Shown in pieces: positions 51,774 to 58,377 of a stretch of 64,000 nucleotides of DNA. Source of the stretch: Chlorobiota bacterium (GTDB taxonomy: Bacteria > Bacteroidota > Ignavibacteria > OLB7); contig JADJXR010000001.1 of assembly GCA_016710285.1 (NCBI GenBank), positions 2,170,001 through 2,234,000 on the forward strand, read 5' to 3'. The position numbers were made by a program, and so were the translations under genes. Within the stretch, counting starts at the first letter, position 1. Every line of letters starts with the position of its first letter. The notes below the pieces were generated by a model. The model had not been told where the DNA came from. It ran no database searches and saw nothing but the letters and a program-made list of their open reading frames with translations.

Positions 51774-53096
51774 ATGACCATACAAGAACAGATCATCGCG
51801 CTGTTGAGCGGCGACCTTACCAACCAAACGGAGGCCGCCGAACTGCTGCACGTTCTATCGGTCTCGCCGGAAAAACGGGGGATGCTGATTGAGCAGATTC
51901 GGTTGGCACGCGGGTTTTCCAATGTGCGCGGAAGCGTTGCCCCACCCCCGGGAGCCGATGCGGCAATCCTGCAAGGGCTGGCCGGCATTGATGCGGCTGT
52001 TGGCACGGCGGCGGGTGCTTCGGCGGCTGCGGCGGTATCAGCATCAGCTTCAGCAACATCCGCCTCTATTGCTTCGCCGCTGGCTTGGTCGGCACGCCCT
52101 GCGGTTCGTGCGTTGGTTGCGGGGGTGCTGCTGGTTGCGGGTGTGGGGATCGGCTATCTGCTGTTCAACCGAACCGAGATCATCAACAATGGAACGGCGG
52201 CGCAGGTGGCGCAACCGCACGAAGTGTGGGCGGCTGGCGAGGTTGATTCGGTTGCGTTGCTTCGCGGACACGTTGGGGAACTACAGCAGCAGCTTGCCAG
52301 CACTGCCCAGCAATACGAATCCGCGCGCGTCCAGATAGAGGGTTTGCGGAATCGCCCTGCGCAGCTCCGCACTGTGGTGCTGCGCGACACCGTGTGGGTT
52401 TCTTCTGCCACGCCGGAATCGGCAACGGCTCCGGCATTTGTGGCAAGCGGGGATACTTCGGCTGCGGTGCAATCATTGCCGCTTTACGGTGCTCCGCATC
52501 CGGCGATTGTGCTGGATAGCCTTCTGCTTATCAACGCCCCCACCATTGCCATGCGTTCGGCCACGGTGGCCCCGGCAGCAAGCGCGCCAAGCAATTACCG
52601 CTGGCAAGTGGGGCTGCGCAATCACTTCCGAATGTCGCTGCCAAAACTGAGTGGATTGCCCAATCTTCAAAACACCCTGACCGACCGCGAAGGCTTTATC
52701 AGCTACGCCATGCAAAGCCAAGAATCGTTGCCGCAACTGAGTGCTGGCGCGGCTGTGGGGGAGACTCAGTTTGGGCTGATGTACCACACCAATACCGGCG
52801 GGGCACGCACCGACACGGTGTTCCTAACCACGCCAATCCTGAATTACGGTCGCCTTTGGATTGCCCCAACCCTGTTCAACATCGGGGAATCCTTGAATGC
52901 TTCGTTGGAGCTTGGCGGAGGGGGAACCCAGATTGGGCCGTTTGGCACCGCAGGGGTGGCAATGGAGTATCGCGCAGGGGAGCGGGCCACGCTCCACGCC
53001 GGGGTTTCCTCCTGGTTCCTTTGGACCAAATTCCGCGACCAGCTGTACACCAGCACCAATCTGAACGGCTCCATCGGCATCGCCTTCCGGTGGTGA
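51774..53096 (+). CDS. Probable anti-sigma factor with transmembrane helix and barrel-like C-terminus
   Basis: 440 residues. Cytoplasmic N-terminus (MTIQEQIIALLSGDLTNQTE, AAELLHVLSVSPEKRGML) resembles the short sigma-binding segment of anti-sigma factors. An Ala/Ser-rich linker leads to one transmembrane helix (AVRALVAGVLLVAGVGIGYL, about 108-127). Then come a coiled-coil stretch (VALLRGHVGELQQQLASTAQ, about 158-190) and, from about 270, amphipathic strands ending GSIGIAFRW, which look like an outer-membrane barrel or transthyretin-like beta domain. Similar anti-sigma plus PorT-type barrel proteins are frequent in Bacteroidota. It forms an operon with the sigma gene. Topology across two membranes is unresolved. 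Confidence 0.65.
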   Translation: MTIQEQIIALLSGDLTNQTEAAELLHVLSVSPEKRGMLIEQIRLARGFSNVRGSVAPPPGADAAILQGLAGIDAAVGTAAGASAAAAVSASASATSASIASPLAWSARPAVRALVAGVLLVAGVGIGYLLFNRTEIINNGTAAQVAQPHEVWAAGEVDSVALLRGHVGELQQQLASTAQQYESARVQIEGLRNRPAQLRTVVLRDTVWVSSATPESATAPAFVASGDTSAAVQSLPLYGAPHPAIVLDSLLLINAPTIAMRSATVAPAASAPSNYRWQVGLRNHFRMSLPKLSGLPNLQNTLTDREGFISYAMQSQESLPQLSAGAAVGETQFGLMYHTNTGGARTDTVFLTTPILNYGRLWIAPTLFNIGESLNASLELGGGGTQIGPFGTAGVAMEYRAGERATLHAGVSSWFLWTKFRDQLYTSTNLNGSIGIAFRW

Positions 53097-53152
53097 TGCT
53101 GGGGCGATGGTGGTGTGGCTGTTACATCTGCAAATTTTTTTTTTGCAAAGGG

Positions 53153-53184
53153 TTGCTTTCTCCTTCACGACAACAGTATATTTG
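53153..53184 (+). promoter_or_regulatory. Promoter of the candidate small RNA
   Basis: TTG (53153-53155), 21-base spacer, TATATTTG (53177-53184), an exact TAnnTTTG match. The nearest downstream gene, gatC, lies beyond two strong terminators, so the promoter appears to drive a short transcript. Confidence 0.6.
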
Positions 53185-53262
53185 CCGTCGAAGAGTCCGG
53201 GGCACCAACACCTGGCCTTCGTTCGGGACTTTAGAGTTTGGGGTGAGCTCTCTAGTCCTTTG

Positions 53263-53305
53263 GGAACTATACTGTGTGGGGTGAGCGGTATAGTTCCGTT
53301 TTTTT
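53263..53305 (+). terminator. First of two tandem Rho-independent terminators
   Basis: Perfect 10-bp stem GGAACTATAC / GTATAGTTCC (53263-53297), then G and seven T. Confidence 0.85.
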
Positions 53306-53306
53306 C

Positions 53307-53347
53307 CAGAGTAGCACCGTTATCGTAACGGTGCTACTCTGTTTTTT
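53307..53347 (+). terminator. Second tandem Rho-independent terminator
   Basis: Perfect 16-bp stem CAGAGTAGCACCGTTA / TAACGGTGCTACTCTG with loop TCG (53307-53341), then six T. It isolates gatC from upstream transcription. Confidence 0.9.
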
Positions 53348-53396
53348 ATCCCCGCCCTCTGATTATCTTCGATCCCACAACACTCAGAATCAAGCC

Positions 53397-53699
53397 ATGT
53401 CCCAGATTACTTCCGATCAAGTCCAGCATATTGCCCGCCTGGCAAAGCTCCGGTTCACGCCGCAGGAGTTAGCGGATTTCACCGCGCAATTCAACCAGAT
53501 CGTTTCCTACGTGGAGCAGTTGGAAGAAGCCAACACCGAAGGCGTGGCCCCGATGACCAGCTCGCTGGAAGAACTTAACGTCATGCGTGACGACACCCCG
53601 GGAACAATGCTTCCCCCAACCGAAGCCTTGCGGAACGCGCCGAAGAAGACCGAAGGATTCTTCAGCGTCCCGAAAGTGATTGGGGAGGTTGAGGAGTGA
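53397..53699 (+). CDS. gatC: Aspartyl/glutamyl-tRNA amidotransferase subunit C
   Basis: 100 residues. Small stabilising subunit of GatCAB, which converts Glu-tRNA(Gln) and Asp-tRNA(Asn) to Gln- and Asn-tRNA. Typical sequence: DQVQHIARLAKLRFTPQELA, FNQIVSYVEQLEEANTEGVA, MRDDTPGTMLPPTEALRNAP and GFFSVPKVIGE. gatA and gatB are not adjacent in the window. A TATCTTCG box at 53364-53371 lies about 25 bp upstream of the ATG, after the tandem terminators. It is followed by kdsB 58 bp later. Confidence 0.95.
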   Translation: MSQITSDQVQHIARLAKLRFTPQELADFTAQFNQIVSYVEQLEEANTEGVAPMTSSLEELNVMRDDTPGTMLPPTEALRNAPKKTEGFFSVPKVIGEVEE

Positions 53700-53757
53700 T
53701 TCCCCCGGGGGAAGCAATCCAGAAATCGCAACCGTGGACCAACCGCTGCAGCAACCG

Positions 53758-54516
53758 ATGAACGTTCTGGCCGTGATCCCCGCCCGTTTTGCCAGCAGCC
53801 GGTTTCCGGGCAAACCCCTTGTGCCGATTGCTGGCGTAAGCCTTATCGAGCGGGTGTATCGGCGCGTTTGCCAGGCCCGCTTGGTGGACCACCTTCTTGT
53901 TGCCACCGACGACCAGCGAATCCTGGACCACGTCCACGGGTTTGGGGGGAATGGGGTGATGACCCGCCCCGACCATCCCAGCGGATCGGACCGGATTGCC
54001 GAAGCCGCCAAGCAGTACGGCCAGGCCGATGTGGTGGTGAACGTGCAAGGGGATGAGCCGCTGGTGGAGCCAGCCCTGATTGATGCCATGATTGATGCCG
54101 TGTTGCCAGGCACGTTCGGCTGCGCAACTCCGGTTGCCCCCATCACCAGCCCACACGATCTGCTGAACCCAAACGTTGTGAAAGTTGCCATGCGGGATGA
54201 TGGCGTTCCGCTCTATTTCTCCCGAAGCCCAATCCCCCACTGCCGGGGGAAAAAGCCGGAGGAATGGTTGGCCGAAGGGGCGTGGTTCCGGCATATCGGC
54301 CTGTACGCTTACCGCGCCGAAGCCTTGCAGCAGTTCGTGGCCGCGCCCCCCGCAATGCTTGAACAGATTGAGCAGCTTGAGCAACTGCGCATGATGGCCC
54401 TGGGAATCCCGATGATCTGCGTGAAAACCAACTACGCCAGCATTGGGGTGGATACGCCGGAAGATCTATCCGCCGTTGAGCAAGCCCTGGCCAACCTTGA
54501 ACGCTCCGCCGATTGA
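53758..54516 (+). CDS. kdsB: 3-deoxy-manno-octulosonate cytidylyltransferase (CMP-KDO synthetase)
   Basis: 252 residues, normal length. Activates KDO with CTP for lipopolysaccharide inner-core synthesis, so the organism has an LPS-bearing outer membrane. Motifs: IPARFASSRFPGKPL (nucleotide-binding, residues 7-21), ATDDQRILDHV, TRPDHPSGSDRIAEAA, VVNVQGDEPLVEP (metal/substrate), PLYFSRSPIP and HIGLYAYRAEAL. The end GVDTPEDLSAVE is typical. ATG 53758 is fixed by alignment to the family N-terminus. Lies between gatC and ldcA, all co-directional. Confidence 0.95.
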   Translation: MNVLAVIPARFASSRFPGKPLVPIAGVSLIERVYRRVCQARLVDHLLVATDDQRILDHVHGFGGNGVMTRPDHPSGSDRIAEAAKQYGQADVVVNVQGDEPLVEPALIDAMIDAVLPGTFGCATPVAPITSPHDLLNPNVVKVAMRDDGVPLYFSRSPIPHCRGKKPEEWLAEGAWFRHIGLYAYRAEALQQFVAAPPAMLEQIEQLEQLRMMALGIPMICVKTNYASIGVDTPEDLSAVEQALANLERSAD

Positions 54517-54524
54517 TTGCGCCA

Positions 54525-55667
54525 ATGAACAACCGCACCCGCCGAGGTTTCCTTCGCACCGCCGCCGCCACTGCCGTTACTGGGCTGCTGGGGGGCGCGC
54601 TTTTGCCGGAAACGCTCCGTTCCCAGATTTCGCCAGATACCACCGGCATCCTTCCCGACACCAGCGCGCCGAGGCGAACACCACGCCGGCGAAAAAAGGA
54701 AGAGCCGCGCCCCCTGCTGAAACCCCCGATGCTGAAGCCTGGCGACACGATTGCCCTTGTTGCGCCGGCAAGTGGAGTCAGCCGTGGGGAGATTCTGGAG
54801 GCGACCGAGACGCTGAAGCGGCTGGGGTTTGCGGTGAAAACAGGGAGCCATCTGACAAAAGATTTCGGCTACCTTGCCGCGCCGGATCAAGAACGTGCTG
54901 ATGAATTCATGCGGTTTATTGCCGATCCAGAAGTGAAATGCCTGATGGCGGTGCGCGGCGGCTACGGCGTGATGCGAATCCTTCCACTGCTTGACTTCGA
55001 GGCGATTCGCGCCAACCCAAAAATCATCATCGGCTACTCGGACCTGACCGCGCTGGTCAATCCAATCTTCCAAAAATCTGGTGTGATTGCCTTCCATGGC
55101 CCGGTGGCCACCTCCACCTTCGACACCTACACGCTGGATTCCTTCCGGCGCACGGTGATGTCCAATCAAGCGGCGGGGACGTTCGATGAAAGCGAGGAAT
55201 TCAGCGGAATCCGTTTCAGCGAGGCACGCGCCGCAACGATTGTCCCGGGCAAAGCGCAGGGGCGGCTTGTGGGGGGGAATTTATCGCTGGTGGCGGCACT
55301 GATGGGAACCCCCTACCAGATTGACCTGCGGGGCAACATCCTCTTCCTGGAAGAAATCGAGGAAGAACCGTACCGGATTGACCGAATGCTGATGCAGCTT
55401 GCCCTAAGCGGAAAATTAGGGGAGTGCGCCGGCGTTGCGCTGGGGCGGTTCACCAAATGCGAGGCACGCACCCGGGGAGGGGAGTTTGCGGTGTCGTTAT
55501 CGCTGGAGCAGGTGCTGCGGGGGATTCTGGAACCGTTGCGGATTCCCACGGTGTACGGGCTTCCAATCGGGCATATCAAAAGCAAGCTGACGATTCCGGT
55601 GGGGGGGCTGGCCACGCTGGATGGCGATGCCCGCACCCTTACGCTTGATGAAGCCGCGGTGGGGTGA
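54525..55667 (+). CDS. LD-carboxypeptidase (peptidase S66) with Tat signal
   Basis: 380 residues. Family S66 enzymes remove the terminal D-Ala from muropeptide tetrapeptides (LdcA) or cleave microcin C-like compounds (MccF). The nucleophile Ser is in IIGYSDLTALV (about 170); the charge relay is in ILFLEEIEEEPYRIDR (Glu) and LPIGHIKSKLTIPVG (His, about 345). The N-terminus is a twin-arginine signal (NRTRRGFLRTAAATAVTGLL), so this copy is exported folded, unlike the cytoplasmic E. coli LdcA. Pro/Arg-rich linker (APRRTPRRRKKEEPRP). It starts eight bases after the kdsB stop. Confidence 0.88.
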   Translation: MNNRTRRGFLRTAAATAVTGLLGGALLPETLRSQISPDTTGILPDTSAPRRTPRRRKKEEPRPLLKPPMLKPGDTIALVAPASGVSRGEILEATETLKRLGFAVKTGSHLTKDFGYLAAPDQERADEFMRFIADPEVKCLMAVRGGYGVMRILPLLDFEAIRANPKIIIGYSDLTALVNPIFQKSGVIAFHGPVATSTFDTYTLDSFRRTVMSNQAAGTFDESEEFSGIRFSEARAATIVPGKAQGRLVGGNLSLVAALMGTPYQIDLRGNILFLEEIEEEPYRIDRMLMQLALSGKLGECAGVALGRFTKCEARTRGGEFAVSLSLEQVLRGILEPLRIPTVYGLPIGHIKSKLTIPVGGLATLDGDARTLTLDEAAVG

Positions 55668-55718
55668 TTTTTTGCAAGGCCGATGCTCCACCATTGGCCT
55701 TGCATCCACCCGGATTCC

Positions 55719-57254
55719 CTACGATTGCACGCCACCAGCCGAAGGCCAATTGCCCGATTCGCGGTGGCGCACTTCAACGATTGCGGCGGGGAAGTGCTTG
55801 CCCAGATAATCCCCCAATCGCTCCGCAAAATAGACCGACCGATGCTGCCCGCCAGTGCACCCAAACGCAAGGCTGATGTCGCTGAACCCGCGCCCCAGAT
55901 ACGCCGCCACCGACCGCTGGGCCAAACCGCAAACGTCCTGCCAAAACTTCTCAACTTCCTTCTCCCGTTCCAAAAACTCCACCACCGCCCGGTCCTTCCC
56001 CGTCAGGCTTTTGTACTCTGGGTATCGCCCGGGATTGTGAAGGCTGCGGCAATCGAACACAAACCCTCCGCCATGCCCGGTCCCATCCGCCGGATACCCG
56101 CCACGCTTGTAGCTGAAACTGGTGATGTGAACGGTAAGGCCGCGCTCCGGCAATCCCTGCGCCGTGGCTGATGATTGGGGTGATGGATCCGTCACCGCCC
56201 TTCCTTCCTCCTTCCCTTCATTCAATGCTTGGCAGTGGATGACGGCAGCGGCAAGTGCTTTGGTGATTTCTGGAAGTTCCACCGGCAGCCCGTCGGCGAA
56301 CAGCTGGGTGATGTTGGCCAGGGCGTAGGGGATGCTGGTAAGAAAATGCTCCTTCCGCTGGAACCAGCCCCGGTAGCCATACGCCCCCATTGCCTGAAGA
56401 ATCCGCACCACCGCGAACCCGCGAAACTGGTAGCGGAACTCCGCCCGATCCACCGGAACCAACTCCTCCAAAGCGTCCAAGTACTCCTCCACCATCTGCT
56501 GGCGCAAGGCCGGGGGGATTGCCGCTTTGGCATCGAACAGCAGCGAGGCAACGTCATACGGCAACGCACCGCGCCGGCCCCCCTGATAATCAATCAGCCA
56601 CGGCTCCCCGTTGCGCACCATGATGTTCCGCGACTGGAAATCGCGGTACAAAAAATGGGAACGGTCCGCCGTTAGAAGGAAATCGCACAGTCGCCCAAAA
56701 TCTTCCTCCAACCTCCCCTCGTGGAATGGAATCTGGGCCAACTTCAGGAAGTGATATTTGAAGTAATTCAAGTCCCACATCATTGCGTGGCGGTCGAACT
56801 CCGGATGCGGCCACGCCACCGAATAATCAATCACCGCCCCACCGCGCACCTGAACCTGGGGAAGCAACCGCAGCACGCGGTGATAAAAGGGAATCACCTC
56901 TTCCGGGAATTGGCTGCCGGTGCGCATCTGGCTCAGCAGGTCGAACAATGTCACATCCCCCAAATCCTCCTCCAGATAGATCCCCGCCGCCTCATCAGCT
57001 GCATAAATTTCCGGAACCGGAAGCCCCGCCAAACGGAGCGAACGCGAGTAAGAAAGGAACGCCCGATTCTCCTCCGGCTCGGGGCCGAACACCCCAACAG
57101 CGGTGGTCCCATCGCCGCCGATAAGCCGATAGAGTTTGCGGTCCGAGCCGTCGGCCCGAAGGTTCTGGATGGATGCTGCCGGGAAGCCAAAGGCACCGGC
57201 GAACAGCGCGGAAAGCCGGGCGTGAAGCGATGCAGGGTCGGTTGTGGATTGCAT
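55719..57254 (-). CDS. Fusion of an aminoglycoside-phosphotransferase-like kinase with a RapZ C-terminal domain
   Basis: 511 residues. The N-terminal 340 are an APH-fold kinase of the kind found in cell-wall sugar kinases (AmgK): YLEEDLGDVTLFDLL (about 93), LYRDFQSRNIMVRNGEPWL (catalytic Asp and Asn; the usual His is Arg) and IDYQGGRRGALPYDVASLL. The C-terminal 135 match the regulatory domain of RNase adapter RapZ: FDCRSLHNPG, LTGKDRAVVEFLEREKEVEK and FGCTGGQHRSVYFAERLGDY. E. coli RapZ uses this domain to sense glucosamine-6-phosphate; its P-loop half is absent here. A coupled amino-sugar kinase/sensor is inferred. Divergent from the transporter at 57333. Confidence 0.82.
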   Translation of the reverse strand: MQSTTDPASLHARLSALFAGAFGFPAASIQNLRADGSDRKLYRLIGGDGTTAVGVFGPEPEENRAFLSYSRSLRLAGLPVPEIYAADEAAGIYLEEDLGDVTLFDLLSQMRTGSQFPEEVIPFYHRVLRLLPQVQVRGGAVIDYSVAWPHPEFDRHAMMWDLNYFKYHFLKLAQIPFHEGRLEEDFGRLCDFLLTADRSHFLYRDFQSRNIMVRNGEPWLIDYQGGRRGALPYDVASLLFDAKAAIPPALRQQMVEEYLDALEELVPVDRAEFRYQFRGFAVVRILQAMGAYGYRGWFQRKEHFLTSIPYALANITQLFADGLPVELPEITKALAAAVIHCQALNEGKEEGRAVTDPSPQSSATAQGLPERGLTVHITSFSYKRGGYPADGTGHGGGFVFDCRSLHNPGRYPEYKSLTGKDRAVVEFLEREKEVEKFWQDVCGLAQRSVAAYLGRGFSDISLAFGCTGGQHRSVYFAERLGDYLGKHFPAAIVEVRHRESGNWPSAGGVQS

Positions 57255-57332
57255 GGTGGGAATCTACGGCGGAGCAGTCGGATGGGCAACGATGGTGGCC
57301 ACAGGGTGTTCTCTCTATATTGCCCCCGCGTC

Positions 57333-58268
57333 GTGCCTTCCGCACAATTTCGGTTCACTGTTATTCTCGCGCTTGCTGTGTCGCTAACCCGTGTCACCTC
57401 CGTTTCGCTGGCAACCAACGTGCTGTTGTTCGCGCTGAAATTTTGGGGATTTCTGATGAGCGGTTCGGTCGCCCTTTTTTCCGATGCCATGAACTCCCTG
57501 TTGGATGTTGCTTCCTCCACCGCCGTGCTGGTTTCCGTTCGCGTTGGGCGCAAGGCTCCGGACCGCGAGCACCCGTTTGGCCACAGCCGTGCCGAGCCGA
57601 TTGCCGGGTTTGTGCTGGCGGTGATTGCCTGCGTGTTGGCGGTGGAGGTCCTGCAGGAATCCATCGTGAAATTCCTTTCCAAGCACGACCACGAAGTAAG
57701 CCCGTGGCTGTTCGGAATCCTTGGGGTGGCAATCGCCAGCAAGCTGGTGTTGGCGGGGTGGCAGCAGCGTGTTGGGCGCGCAGCCGGAAGCCCTGCGGTG
57801 CTGGCAATGTCGGTGGATTCCCGCAACGATGTCCTCTCCTCGCTGGCCGCGCTTGCTGGCGTTACTGGCGCGGCGGTGGGATTCTACCAAGCCGATGAAA
57901 TCGCTGGGTTGATCGTTGGCATTATCATCCTGATTGGCGGGGTTCGGATCGTCCGCGAAAATCTTGATATGCTGTTGGGCCGTTCCCCTTCCGATAGTGT
58001 GATTGATGCGGTGCGGCAAGCGGTGGCGGCGGTTGCGGGGGTGCAAGCCATCCGTTTTTGCCGGGGCCATTATTTGGGAAGCGAACTCCATTTCGAGATT
58101 ATCATTGCCTGCCACGGGGACCTTTCAACAGCCAAGTCGGCACAGATTGCCGACAATGTTCGCCTTGCTGCCGAACGGGTTCCCGAAGTCAACGTCGCCT
58201 TCATCCACGTTGACACCGTGGAAGGTCCCCACCACTATCCTGAGTTGCTGAACGTGCTGGATCGGTAA
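57333..58268 (+). CDS. Cation diffusion facilitator, probably manganese-type
   Basis: 311 residues from GTG 57333. Inner-membrane proton-driven metal exporter with six predicted helices and a cytoplasmic C-terminal domain (VIDAVRQAVAAVAGVQAIRF, LHFEIIIACHGDLSTAKSAQ). The transmembrane metal site is read as NSLLD in helix 2 (FSDAMNSLLDVASS) and DSRND in helix 5 (MSVDSRNDVLSSLA), an N-D-D-D set as in the manganese exporter MntE and unlike the His-containing zinc site. REHPFGHSRAEPIAGF is the conserved loop. TATATTGC lies nine bases before the GTG. Metal choice is an inference from these residues. Confidence 0.85.
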   Translation: MPSAQFRFTVILALAVSLTRVTSVSLATNVLLFALKFWGFLMSGSVALFSDAMNSLLDVASSTAVLVSVRVGRKAPDREHPFGHSRAEPIAGFVLAVIACVLAVEVLQESIVKFLSKHDHEVSPWLFGILGVAIASKLVLAGWQQRVGRAAGSPAVLAMSVDSRNDVLSSLAALAGVTGAAVGFYQADEIAGLIVGIIILIGGVRIVRENLDMLLGRSPSDSVIDAVRQAVAAVAGVQAIRFCRGHYLGSELHFEIIIACHGDLSTAKSAQIADNVRLAAERVPEVNVAFIHVDTVEGPHHYPELLNVLDR

Positions 58269-58298
58269 AACTGAGAGTTGAAATTGGGGATTAAAATT

Positions 58299-58358
58299 GG
58301 CGATGGGATGCGCCGATTCCCCGGAGGTTATCCGGAGCCATCTGCGCATCCCATCGCC
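58299..58358. terminator. Long hairpin between convergent genes
   Basis: Perfect 15-bp stem GGCGATGGGATGCGC / GCGCATCCCATCGCC enclosing a smaller CCGGA..TCCGG stem, between stops at 58268 (+) and 58378 (-). No T-run; presumed bidirectional. Confidence 0.6.
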
Positions 58359-58377
58359 GTGGTTTCTGCGTGAATGG

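Larger units (their letters stand above)
53190..53347 (+). ncRNA. Candidate small RNA with twin hairpins sharing a loop motif
   Basis: A consensus promoter, about 115-155 nt without an open frame of note, and two consecutive terminators define a discrete transcription unit in the 300-bp gap before gatC. Hairpin 1 (53226-53258) has GGACT..AGAG / CTCT..AGTCC with loop TTTGGGGTGAG. Hairpin 2 (53263-53297) has GGAACTATAC / GTATAGTTCC with loop TGTGTGGGGTGAGCG, followed by GTTTTTTT. Both loops display TGGGGTGAG within the shared ten-mer TGGGGTGAGC. Not SRP RNA (no GGAAGGAAGCAGC-type loop) and not tmRNA. Possibly a base-pairing regulator or protein-binding sRNA. Confidence 0.5.

Noticed and set aside
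53097..53150. TGCAAATTTTTTTTTTTGCA as a terminator of the anti-sigma gene
   Set aside because: The stem is only five A/T-rich pairs without GC content; the strong terminators further on are better candidates.
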